The notes under the pieces were generated by a model. It was not told the origin of the DNA and did not search any database. It saw nothing but the letters and a program-made list of their open reading frames with translations. Positions 27,783 to 40,600 of a stretch of 64,000 nt of DNA are shown here, piece after piece (the stretch's first letter is position 1; each line of letters starts with the position of its first letter). This DNA is from Mugil cephalus (taxonomy: Eukaryota > Chordata > Actinopteri > Mugiliformes > Mugilidae), in the NCBI RefSeq assembly GCF_022458985.1, contig NC_061789.1:17144357-17208356 (forward strand), written 5' to 3'. The position numbers and the translations under genes were made by a program.

Positions 27783-28178
27783 CTCGTTTTCTATTATTTT
27801 CTTGCGTGTTTCCTGAAGGCACATGAGTTTATACGCCAAATGATGAAAGACTGTTTTTTCCTCCTCACCTGGAGCCCAGCGAACTGGAGGCTGTTCATCT
27901 GACTCAGATAGGGCTCATTACCACGGGGGAACGTAAAGGCACTTAGCAATGCTTGCTCAACCAGCTATTGTTTTTAACCAGAAAGGCTTTGGGGAGGTAA
28001 CTCCCGGCTCCGCTGCTGGCGCCAAACTGCAGCCTTTTATAAAAATGCACTTGGTTGAAAACAAAAAGTCTTAACGCCGCTTCACACGTCCAGGAACAAG
28101 AAAGCAGGTTTTCTGAAAATGAAACGGGCCCAATGAGGGACAAAATGAACAAGGCGATATCATAAAATGGTGCTTTTT
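27783..28178. other. Tail-to-tail spacer tubg1 / plekhh3
   Basis: About 400 bp between the last tubg1 signal and the plekhh3 signal. No feature recognised. Confidence 0.4.
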
Positions 28179-30341
28179 TTTATTAATTACATACAGTATT
28201 TATAGTTTTTATTGCACTCCCAAGTTAGTTGAAAACAAACAATAGTGCAATTAACTATACACATATTACATACAAAGGTACCATGCAGCATACAAACAAG
28301 CTTAATACAAAGCAAAAATGTCCGCAGTTTTTTTTTTTGTTTTTTTTTTATTTTTTTTTCTCTCAATGTAGCTTGGAGCTGCCTGCAGCTGCAGTAGAAA
28401 AAAAAACAAAACAGAAAAGACCTGCTTCTGAGCAGGAGACGGGGTCGACTGTGCAACAGCATTTCGAAGGCATTTCACGGTGAGACAATTTTAAGTTTTG
28501 AGGCTGGTTATTGCATGGGGCTGTAGTTTAATCTTCAAAAAGCGACTACGGTCTCAAATCCCTACACGGTTGTTACTACGCTAAAATAAGTCGTGCGGCG
28601 TTTAGAAAAGGATGTTTGAAGAACAGTGAAACAGGTTGAATACAAATTAGCTGATCTGTCTGCGTTGGTATGGTTTCCTGTAAAACTAGAAAAAAATAAA
28701 GGAAAAAGAACATCTTTGGTCCTTGCTCAAACCCATGACTTGGCTAAACTTTGGCTTCACACAAGTACTCAAGTAGCAAACATGAAGAGGGAGCTACACA
28801 GGATTGACACATACAGTATGAGCTGCTCTAAGGGGTGAAAAGCGTCTGACTGGTTAAAGCAAACCTAACATCAAAATACACCTGGGTCTGCAATTAAGAC
28901 ATAAAGGACAGTAAAAAAAAAAAAAAAAAAGTTTGCATAAATAATACTACAAAAGCATCTGAGTCTAATTAGAAAAGTTTAAATAGCAAGGGACAGATTG
29001 GGCACTGCATGGTAAACGTGGAGTCAGTCCATACATCATCCACACCTCTGACTGGGGCTACGGTGAATTTCTTCCATTATATACTGAAAAAATAACAAAG
29101 AAGCACCTGTTATTTTCACCAGAATAAAGCTGCGTTAGGTTGCCAACGAACGTAAGCACAAAATATCCAGTCAAGTGTTGACCACCTTTTCTTGTCAAGG
29201 GTCACGGCCGAGACGAGCAGCGCGACAAAGGACGGACCGGAGCGTCTCGGTGGAGACGATGCAGACGGCTCCGAGCTCCTTTGGTTTCTGAGAAACACAG
29301 CTTACCCAGATCTTCGAGGAGTTTTCTTGATCAAACAGACACATGCTTGCACACACGCACACGCGCGCACACACACACACAAAACTGATAATCCCATAGG
29401 TAAGAGGCTTTGGGTGGCTGTGGCAGCCAGAGTGACTTTGCTACAGAGTTCAACATCTGTTTCCAGTTCCAAGTTCACATGGCTCACTGCATCAACAGTT
29501 CCAGGTAATGCAAGCCCAGCCGGGACCTTATGAAAACTGACTGTCTCTGATGAACATGTCAGCATTAGGGCACGTGAGAGTGGTGGGGGAGGGGGGATGG
29601 GGGGGAGAGGCCGTGCAAAGACCCTGAATGTGTCGCTGAACATTCTCAACACTATTCCAGCAGTGCAGGAGGGACGACTGCCTTCTAGGAAAGGCCGATA
29701 GAAATATGGCACACGTCAAGGGGGGAGGAAAGAAGGAGGGGGTGAGGTGGGGGGGTAGTGTTTTCACTCTAAACCATACCGGTATGAGGGGTAGCACAGC
29801 TTATTGTGGCCATAGTTTTTGACTCAAGTGACGCCGTCTCTCCCTGATGTAGTAAGGCTCACGCCAACATCTCACATTGTCGAGGAGGTGAGGTTAAGTT
29901 AGGGAGGAGGGGGGGTGAGTTATTGCCATTTAGAGTAGCATAGACGGTTGTGTGACAAGATCGGGTGGGTGGGTTGGGGTGGGGGGGGGGGTATGACACC
30001 TCATCAGCAACCGCATTGGTTTCTGTGGGGTTTCTGGCCTCCCTCGCAAAACAGAACCCCTTGCCTTCCCATCCACTCCCCGCCGCCTCCCTCCTTCATT
30101 GGCCGGCTCCTTCAGCTGGAAAGCTCAGCGAGGGTTTATTTTCATGGATGGGGAGTGAAAACAGCCCTCTCTTTGTTTTGGCTGCTCTGCCATTCCCAGG
30201 AGGAGGAGGAGGAGGAGGAGGAGGGGGAGGAGAAGGCGCTGGGGTCCTGAGGACTGAGACCAGGCCTCATAGGGGGCCACGTGGTGGAGGACGGTCGAGG
30301 ACGGTTGGGGGGGTCGGGTGCTCCGGGGCGAAGGGTCCGTC
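28179..30341 (-). other. plekhh3: plekhh3 3' UTR
   Basis: A minus-strand AATAAA lies at 28179-28184; the plekhh3 stop is at 30344-30342. The 2.1 kb between have low-complexity purine and G/C runs, including an AGG repeat at about 30197-30233, a CA/CG-rich run at about 29350-29382 and G-rich stretches at 29580-29610 and 29740-29757. Long ORFs here are translations of these runs. Confidence 0.6.
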
Positions 30342-33300
30342 TCAAACGGGGTGCGAGGGCAGCTCCAGGAGTGTGGGCGTCTGCGTCGGGACCAAGTGAT
30401 GGAAGCCCACCTCCGTGCCCTCCGTGATGGTGAGGTCCGCGTTTTCCACTTTCCCTCGCTGGCGATGGATGGCACTGAAATACGCATTCATCAGCTGCAT
30501 GATCTCAGTCAGCTGTGTCGGGGAGAGAGAGAGAGAAAGAGAGAGAGAGGGAGGTCAACTTGGTGGCAGTCTCAGTGTCTGTCTGGCACTGTCACAGCTA
30601 GGGTGGAGAAGAGTGATGTCATCCAGCTGCTAGAAAAACTGGATCCTCCAGAAGCAGAGGATGAAGTCGTTTGGCAGATTCTAGAGAACACACACACGCC
30701 CTTTATCAGGAAAAAAGTGGCCCTACATGTGCGTGGATGTTTCAGCCCTGTGACATGTTTCGCTCGGCAGCTGTTGCGGACGAATAAAGGGAGTTCATCT
30801 GTTGATGAGTGACTCTGTTACCCTGGCCGTGACCCTGCGGGGGGCCCCGAGTGACACAGTCTTAACTATACCCCTCAGCCTCAGCCCCAGCCGTAACATC
30901 ATCCCTCTGCAAACCTGCTCTCCCCTTTTATCACATCGGAGCAATACGAGGCCTTAAGTTCATACTAATATAAGTCTTACTGAGCTGTATTTCAATTTGC
31001 CTGTGCCTCCGATAAATAAATAAAAGCCACTTTTGTGCCCCGCGAGAGATCACAGAGGGATTTTTTGTTCCGTGTGGGAAGATGCGAGCAGTGAAAGGCA
31101 AGATTTGTTCTCGACTGTTTGGAAGAACATCCATGTTTCTGAGAAATGTTTTTGCCTAATATTTTAATCTAACCACTGCAATAAAACTCACCCCCATGCC
31201 ATTTAACGCCAGGAAGTTAGACTTTTGGTGGTTTCCAACAGTTGGAGACCAGGGGCAGGTTGTGTGCTCTCTATTTAGATCAAATTAATGAGTGTTTTTA
31301 AAGTGGGTCAAAGAGCCGGAGGGAGGGAGGGAGGGAGGAAGGAGGAAGGAGGAGGGGGGGATCATGAGCAGACAGCGTGCGTCTTTCTCTTACTCTGCAG
31401 AACACTGCACGGTAATAAGACCGCTCGCCCCTGCACTGTTTACAAATCCTGATTACTTTGCAGATAGATTATTTTACAAAGGGGCTAGGGTTAGGGTTAG
31501 GGTTAGGGTTAGGGTTCAGCATGTGTGCGTTAACCTGGGACGTGTGCCGGTATACCTTGGTGGTTTCAAACAGCAGATCTCGGTCCCCAGCAGTGATCTT
31601 GAAGGTGTTGCTGTCAGACACGCCGTAAGAGCAAATCTGGCCGTACGGGAAGGACTCGAGGGCCTCCGATTCTCCCTGCTTATACAGAGACACGGATGTA
31701 GCAGCTACACCCAGCCACAGCTTCTGGGAAAAGCTCCCCGTCGAACTCTACAGGCAGAGAGAGGCAAACTGATGTCAGAACAGCTTGGAGTTGTCCCCTG
31801 ATTCACCTCAACAACCAAGTGGCTGCTGCCCCGAGCGAGCTAAACCTTTAAAAAAAAAAAAAAAGCTTAAATAAAACCAAAGCCTGACTTCATCGTACTC
31901 ACAATATAAAAGTCCACTTCATAAAGAGTGCATCCAAAGCCTGACCACTGGCGTGCAATTGTGAGGTAGGCGGCCATACTGTCCCTGCGGCTGTAGCCCG
32001 CCAGGCCTTTCCACCGGTCCAAGATGGATCCCATGACGGCCGCCGCCTCCTCCTTCAGCCGGCTCCGCAGGCGCATGTCCTGCTCCACCTTCTGCTTGTG
32101 CACCGCCGTGGCTGTGTGGCTCCACAGCGTCCCCGCCAGGAGGCCCGTGGGGAAGCGCTGCGTCGCGGGGCAGCCCTGGGCCGCCACCTGGCACGGGGGC
32201 ACGGGCTGCGGCGCGGCGAGGGACATGAGGATCCGGGTCTCGAGGACGTGGCCCGGGAAGAGCTCGTCCAGGGGCGGGTAAGGGGCGTGCGTGCTGAAGT
32301 CGCCCATCAGGCACTGGAGCCTCAGGGCAGCCAACGCCTGCAGGTCCTCCTCACAGGCCGGCAGCTGACCGCGCACCACCATCTCATGGCACTGCGGCGC
32401 GAAGGCCAAAACCAGCACAGTGAGAGGACAGGAAGAGAAAAAAAAAAAGAAAAAAAGAAAGGTACAGTTTATCAGGAATAGCCACAGCCTTGTCATCAAT
32501 CCTCTCTACCACACCCTGTTTTATTTGTCCCGTAACTCTTTTATGGGAGTCCTCAGGAAAAATGTCATAATGAAGCCAGTGCTGGCTGCCTTCTTCCCCT
32601 CTGCACTCCAGCCAGTGCTCTTAGTCACGCTTTTAGTGCAGCGCATTTTATTGCAATCACAGCCTGCAAGGCATTACGGGCTGTGATTGCAGATTGTTAA
32701 GTAGAAACATAAACTATCCAAAGAAATGAGAGGAATGAATCTCTTCAGGACAATAATTTATATCCCATTACCAGCGCTGGAATGGCCACTTGCGACATAG
32801 ATGTCAGCAGAGAACAATTCCACCCCCCCCACCTTTAACCACGCGTTCTGCTCCATTACCTGCTCAAAAAGGAAGGAGTACTCTATGCTATCCACCGATA
32901 TGCTGTCAGCATCCAGCAGGCAGTAGAGCTTGAAAGACAGTTTCCACTGGGATTTAGACTCGGACTCTTTGGTGGTGAAGCTGCAAAGAAGAGGGACACG
33001 ACGGGTTAAAGTTGGGACAGGCGGGAAAAAAAAAAAAAAAAAATCCACAAATATACAAATGGCATTCCAGGAATCTTAAGCCTCCATTGTTAATATGTTA
33101 CAAGACTGTGCTTCTGCAATGTGGAATATTGCTGTTTAGTAACTTGCCCGTTTCATGTTTACCCTGTCATTAAACAGTGCGAGGAAACAGACGGCCACGT
33201 GTGTTAAAAAAAAAACAAAAAAAAAACACAGATCCTTTTTATTCCGACTGGACGCCTTATCGTTTCAGTGGAGACTTTGCCTTGTGCAATTACATGACAT

Positions 33301-34558
33301 CACCGTCACCTTGGCTATTCAGTGTCTGGCTGGCCTTCCTGACAGACGCAAGTCTGGTTTCCCAGCAGGCAGTCATGTTTGACCAACGGGACCCGCACAA
33401 GGTCACGAGTTATCAAAAGATACCGGATAACGTTCAGAACGGGGGGGGGGTTGGACCAGAGAAGATAAATACACCTCTCTCTGTCTGCGCTCCTCTAACA
33501 AGTGACAAATAGTTCAGATTTCTCGGCCTGGCGTGTCTGCCTGCTCGGTTTTTATTGTGTCTGACTTCCTGGTGCTCTCTCCGTCTGTTCAGTTTTACAG
33601 GGTGACGACTTTTCGAACCTGGTGAGGATGTCTGCGACCAGAGCGGCCCCCGCCACCGGCTGCTCCCACAGTGCGCTCTGCTCGTACAGTGCAAACGTGT
33701 TCTTGCTCTCTTGCAGACCGAGCTTCTCCTGCATCCTTCGAACCACCTGGTGAGGGGGAAAAGACAGCACAAGCACTTTTTTAGATGTCCGAAGTGAAAG
33801 CGGAAGAAGAAAGCAGAAATCGAAATTCCCGTGACTGATCTGAAGTCTCGAGGTCTGGACAGAAACGTTAAACCGAGAGACTGATTTCTAAACTAGAACG
33901 CAGAGAAATGCCCTCAAACCTCATTGGCAGTGGTGTGCGAGCTGATGTAGAGCTGGCAGGACCCGGGGCCAGGATAGTGCACAGTGCACAGCATCTCCTG
34001 CCGGCTCATCAGCATCTGGATCTCCTCCCAGGATGGCACACACTCCCGACATTTGGTCTTCTCCAGAGCCTCGCTAATAAATGACGCATAGTTATCCATC
34101 TCAGATTCGGGACTTTGGCTCTGGATTCTGCGAGGAACAATAAGAGAAGGAGACGTTGGCATGTGTTAGTGCTGGGGCAAGCATTTAGCCCTGCCATATA
34201 TCTGCTATACAAATGAACTTTTTAATGTTTGTCATGTTAACGATGATTCAAAATTTGTCGAGTGCTACGCTGTGATTGCAGAGCTTGCGTCATCCATTTG
34301 ATTGGGCCCGAGAGCTTATTTTCTTTGCGCTGGCAACGCTAGAGAGTCAATGAGGCGAGGAATGACAAATGTTCTCACTTTAGCTGTTAGGGACTTAAAA
34401 GACTCAACATCCCTCAGTCCTTCAAAGAAAAGGAAAACGGCAAAGAAAACATGTTTGACTTTGGGTAGCGCACGAAACAGGAAAAGGTGTTTCCGCTCTT
34501 GTGAACCAGAGTGACCCGCCACTTCCTCCCAGCGGAGTGTCCAGGAGTTTGTAGGTGA

Positions 34559-34611
<53 letters not shown>

Positions 34612-37600
34612 TGCGTGCTGTTGTTTGAAAAGAAGCGGACACAAAGGAAGCAGACAACACGCTCCAACTGAAGTCTGAAGGCTCACACACTTTGTGAGTG
34701 TGAAAGGTGTGAAATACAATCAATGGGGTTATGAGCTCGGCGCTGTGTAAACACGGAGGGACTAATAGAACGGAAACAATTATACTGTGGCCTTGAAATG
34801 GAGAATATGTAGGACAAACAAGAGAGCCTCTGACATTTTGCCAGACACAGAAAAGCCAACTCATTCACTCTGATGCCTTGCTGTCTCATAACTATACGGC
34901 CACAGGGTTGGATTTTTTACGCAATTAAGAATGTTCCACTGAGTCTCAGTGATCCTTCCTATAGCTTCCTCTCTTGCCCCTTTCTGCTGCTTCCTGCTTT
35001 CTTGCCCCCCCCCTCCTTCTCCTCTGCTTTCTTTCTCCTGGCCTATTCTCTCTGACAGCAGACATTCCCCGGGGGTTTCTCAGGGCACTGGGGGAGTGGT
35101 GGAGGGTTTCTGGGCCCACTGCCCAGCTCCAGTCTTAGCTCTGCCCAGCTGCAGCCCCAGCGCTGATCCACACAGCGCGAGGGTGCGTGAGAGCGACAGC
35201 AAGACATATCAAAACACACAGCCAGCGAGTTCCACAGGGTTATTATGAATTGCCATCGCATGCAACCGTTCCATTAGCCGGAGGGCGATTCCCAGTACAG
35301 AAATATAGATAGAAAACTGCAGCGGTTTGATGGCATGGAGTTAGACAGAAAATCTAAAGCGGGAGATTAGCGCTGCTAATAGCTTAGATTAGAACGCTTG
35401 ACAGAGGGGCTAATTCGGACCCGCAAATCCAGCGACAACACTGGATCTTTCTGGGAGAGCATGCTAACAATGTGAAGGCATATCAGACTACTATATCTAA
35501 ACTGGTAGTTAGGGATGCCGGCGCCTGCTTTTTGTCCAATGTCTAGACCCCGGCGTTTTTCCTGCTGCCGGTTTCGCCTTCATCTCGCCGCTCAACCTGT
35601 ATCCCTCACAACTTCCCACATCACAAACGACCGATTCCTCGCGCAGCGTGCAATTCAAACTTGTCCTCACTTGTGACTCACACTCGTGTAAAAAAAAAAA
35701 AATCATTTCCAATCCTTTTAAAATAACATACAATGTTGCTGTTAACTGACGGCTAGAGCCTACTGCTTCCAACTGTCAAGGCGAGTGAATGCACTGTAGT
35801 GTTTTCCGCTTGTCTAACCCAAGCCAATCACTCAGCGAAAAGAAATCAAAGCCAGAAAAGAAGAAGAACCCATGTTTCCCCATTTTGTTTGACATACGCC
35901 TATCTACGTTCTCCATAATCCTTCTTATGCGCCTACCTCTTTAGGTGGAATCGTAGGTACTTCAGCACGGTGGGCCCGGGCAGGAAGGTGCAGCTCATGC
36001 AGGTGAGGAGCTGCCAGTAACGGAGGTGCGCAGCGGTGTAAGGGGAAGGCGTGTAGCTGGTCTGCTTCACCAGCTGGCAGTAGATCTCGTCGCGGAGGGG
36101 GCGCAGGTCCAGGCAGGTCTGCAGCACGCCCTGGATGATGGGAACCGGCTCCCGCGCCGACTCCAGCTGCTGCAGGCAGTTGAAGAGCTTCACGGCCTCC
36201 TCGCGCACCGAGCCGTAGCCTTTCCCGCTGTGGTCTGGAGGGAGGAGGAGGAGGAGGAGAGCAACATCATACTTTGTTGTCTAAACGAACGTTTCTTTTT
36301 ACATTCCCCTGTTTGACCTTACACGACTACCTATTAGATATCCCCCAGGATATCTGGGAGACCGCAACATTGTGTCATGTTACATCACTGAGATGCAGCC
36401 AAGGCTCACATTGCAATACAGAAAGCGATTACATCAGCTTCATCGGGACACCCTCTCTAGCACAAGAAAGTATGAATCAGGTGTTATCCTCCAACAGTTT
36501 AAACAGAACAGTATAGTGGGCACGGAGGCTACACTACGTTTTTCCACTTGGCAACAAGGCAGCTCCAAAAAGTGGCTGCTAATAATACACAGACAAAGGG
36601 TTAGGTCGTCATTTTCTATTACACAGAGCTATTTGCGCGGTAAAGATGTGCATTTTTTTTTTATCTCTTTTATATCGGTCAAGAGGAGGATTAGTCTGTC
36701 AATACTCGGAAAGCTGCTGCTGAAAGAGGTTTGCCTTTATCTAATTTTTAGTTTTAATTTTACATATGGTTATTATGATAATGTTTGACATGGAAATATT
36801 AAGTACTTACATGTGTGCTCCAGACTGCCGTAGGGGAATGGCAGCAGAGGAGCATACAAGGGGCCCTGGGTGTACTTCAGGATAGGGTTGTGCTGGTAGA
36901 TATGTTCCACTACCTCAGGGTTGAACTTATTCTCCTAAAGCACACAAGTTGAAAAAAAAAGAAACACAAAAAAACATGATGATGACAGAACAAACTTTCA
37001 TATGCCTTCAACGTGCCTGCAGCCAACCCAAAGGTAGTCAGCGAGCGGGTGATCGGGTGTATGTGTTTGTCTGTCAGGGGTGACTGAGGTCGATTCGACC
37101 TGGGTCACAATTCAGCTCTGGCAGCTTTCAAAGTGGCGGGAAGGTCAAGTGATGACCCAGCAAACCACACTAGCCTGACTGACATGTAATATTTTATCTG
37201 CTGGTGTCAGTGAGTTTAGCGTGCGTGTGTTTGTGTATTTCCCTGCCTATGTGGATGGATGCCTTACGGAGGTACGGATGACTTCCACGCCGCTGTCCTC
37301 TAACACCTGTTGCTCATTAGTAACGTTGCCACCGCTCTGGCTCTCTCTCCCTCGGCTCTGCAGCTCCCCCCGATCCAGCCACCCTTTCTCTCTGCTAGCT
37401 TAGAGACAGGCCAGCTTTCCCATTCCTTAGTGGGGCAAAGTTGACACATTCTTGCGAAGTGTTTGGTGCGCGGTGGTGACAGGCTTGTCTGTTTAAGCCG
37501 TGGAAACGGGATGCTGCTCTGCAGGACGTGTGCAGCGGGTACAGCAACACAACATCCCAGATGATACTGATTCACTGTACATACACAGTTAGATCAAATG

Positions 37601-40600
37601 CTCTTTTGTGCCCTTTGGCTTTCTCGCAACACATGCTATAGTTTGACAAAATACAGATGCTAATCAGTGAGCGTTGGAGGCGGTAGGTGATTACTGTGGT
37701 TGAAAAAAAAAAAGAAAAACAGGCTAGCTGTTTTCCTCATTTTTTGTTTTATGCAAGGCATGGTGAGTTATATGCCGGCGGTAAGTCAGTTTCAAATAGA
37801 AGCCTCTAAAGAAAAGAAAAAATCACCCTTTTTTCCCTTTTTGCTAACCTTTACATCATCTGACAACACGAGTTTCACCACCCATCTCATTTCTTTTTAG
37901 GATGCTAATAAATTTATACCTTGAAAAAGAGCATGTCAAACATCTAATATGATTCCCTCTTCTCTCTCTCTCTCTCTCTCACGTGGCCTCTGGTTCTTGG
38001 TCCCAGGCTAAAACGTCAGCCCTTGCTCTCCTTTGTGTCTTCGGCCGGAACATGAATCTATACTTCAAACACGAGCGAGCAGACCTGTTCGCACAAAGCC
38101 GCTTCTGTTCGCTCCCTCTTTGATTTTTACAGCAACGGCCCTAATCTCACGCTTCAGAAGGAAATTACAGAATTCCGCCTATTACAGAAAGCGTGCCTGC
38201 GTGTGATGGTGAAATTTTAAGTTTTTTTTTTTTTTTTCAGGGGAAAAAACTCAACACAAGAGTGAAGAGCACTTTTAAAAGCAGGCCCCTCTCTTCCTCC
38301 CAAAATATAAGCTTGGCCCCTTCTGGCAAAGCAGACAGGGGTATACGGAGGCAAGCAGATTAACCACTTTCTTTGAGATTAGAGACTCTCGTTGGGAGAT
38401 TACTCAGACTGGAGGCCAAGCAAAAGACTGCTTATCTGCTCCCGCTGCTTCACGCCAAGCCCTCCTCCACCTCATCTGCCAAAACTGCCCCCCTCCCCAC
38501 CCCAGGGGCCGACTGATGCAAGACGAGTCATCTGTCTGCTCAATGAGATTCCGGCACGCTGTGTTCTCTAGCAACCCCTCGTCTAAAAATACGGCTGAAC
38601 CTTAGAGCCACGCTTCCTTCACGTGAAAGGTGAAAGAAAATCCACCCTTTTCATTCGCACAAATCCTTTTTTTTTTCTTTTTCTGACCGTTCAATAACTG
38701 GAAATACATTTGTCTTGGAGTGACCTTTCTACCTTCCAGGTCTGCTATTATATCCTGTTCCAGTGTGATGGAATAAGATGAGGTCATTCAAAAGAGAAAG
38801 GCAAGCAGAATAAACTTTGGACTCCCGGGCCACTGTGGTCGTGTGGTTTCCATGGTATCACAGCGGGGCAGCTGTTTGTGTTTGGTGGCCCTTATCACAG
38901 GTAGTTTAGCAGCAACTCTGTTTATGTTTATGCGTGCGCGCGTCCTCGTGGGTGTTGCGTGGCTCACCTCGATGTCCCGTATCAGGAGCTGAGTTGGCGT
39001 TTCCACAGGTGATTTGGTATCAATGATTTTCTGGATGGCACAAGCCCAGTGCACGGCCTCATTGAAGTGCTTGGTGTACAGCCTGTAGCAGTGTTTCCGC
39101 CCATAAACTGTAATGCTCCAGTAACCTGGGCGAAGACAAAAATCACACACTCACGTTTTATATGGCCTCCATAACTGACTCATCTGGCAGTGTCATCTTA
39201 GTAAATAAGCAAGGGAACGGCAAAATATTCTACACACGGGCACCGCGTCCCTCTCCCTGACCTCGGTTCCAGTAAAGACCAAAGGTCAGCTTGAACTTGA
39301 GGCCACACCAAAACCAAACACGAACAGTTATTCTGCGGATGTGTGAAGACAAGTTTTAAACCCTTCAATGAGTCTCCTCCTGGACCATATTAAAAGGGAA
39401 AAAAAGTGCATGCTTCCTCCTTGTGCAGAGGAAGTATTAGACATACCCCAGGCAGCCTAGCTTGGTCTGCAGCCCCACGGCTGTTATCAGGCTTTCCTGC
39501 TACGTGACTTGGCACCATATTCTTCTTTGTTTAAGTTGTTAGTGAAGTACAAACCCGAAATGAGGTTTTACAACTCTGATCATGCCACTGCGGTATTGCC
39601 ATTGTCCATTTTGAACCCATTTAGTGCCCTTCAATTAATATTGCAGCAAGGAGTCAATATGATGCCAAAAAAGGAGCGCATAAAGGGAACTAATATTTCA
39701 TGGCAGCGGCACAAAAATACATAGAGGAAGTAACGATTTCATGCAACTCTTATGTGACACATTTCTCAGTGGCTTGGGAGGAACACAACGGTATTCAAAA
39801 GGGAAACAGCCAATTGAGCTTGTGACAAAGACGCTATTGAAAGAGCACTTCTGTCCAGAAAAGTCCCCTGGTGTACTGAGTTAGTAAGGACTATGTTTGG
39901 GTTTGGGTTTATATGACGGTTTGGGCATTTTAAGTGGTTCGGTCAGCAGGACATAATCCTCTTCATTGATGGACAGGCAAAGAGACTTAGACAGAGGGAG
40001 ATATGTTTGCGAAAAGGACAAGTCATTCCCGTGTCTTCTTTCTCTTGTACAGTAAAGACTGTCCTTAGGATTGTTTCGTCCATTCATCCAGGGAGATGCC
40101 ACCGATTACTCAAATGGAAGTTTTTCAGAGCAACCTTAGGCGGTGTTTTTGAACAAACACAGATGGGGGCTTACCAAACTTACTCAGAACTGTATGAAGG
40201 GAAAGGAGACCACAAAAGGTCACTTAGAAAAAACTCACAAAGTCCTGGGAGTTTTTAAAAATGTCTGTGGTCACTGCACGGCGCAGGGAATTAACACAGG
40301 TCTGACTGGAACCAAAGGGAGATTATGGGTAAGTATACATGGCCGTGAGTCAGTCACACTTCAAACTGTCTGTGTCTGCTTGTGTACATTTGTGACTCGC
40401 TCACCTGTCTCTTTGTACGTCTGCTTGTCTGGCCAGATGACAGAGCAGAGGTTGGTGAGAACCAGCGTGCCCAGTCTTCGGGCACCTTTCTCTGGTCCAG
40501 TGTAGTAATCAAGGGAGTCTTGGCTCAGCACGAACCAGTACCGACGCTGCTTGATCCAGTTGCCTCTCACCTCCCGTAACAGCCAACCTTTATGTAGGAC

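Noticed and set aside
29965-30399. 144-codon plus-strand ORF with a glycine run
   Set aside because: Low-complexity reading of the plekhh3 3' UTR and last exon antisense.
32098-32481. 127-codon plus-strand ORF rich in Arg and Gly
   Set aside because: Antisense shadow of plekhh3 exon 11, which has strong family similarity on the minus strand.
33597-33603. GTAAAA donor for plekhh3 exon 9
   Set aside because: It would leave one spare base where exon 10 needs two, breaking the frame.
34316-34864. 182-codon minus-strand ORF with a long His-Thr run
   Set aside because: It is the (GT)n microsatellite read in frame, inside plekhh3 intron 7.
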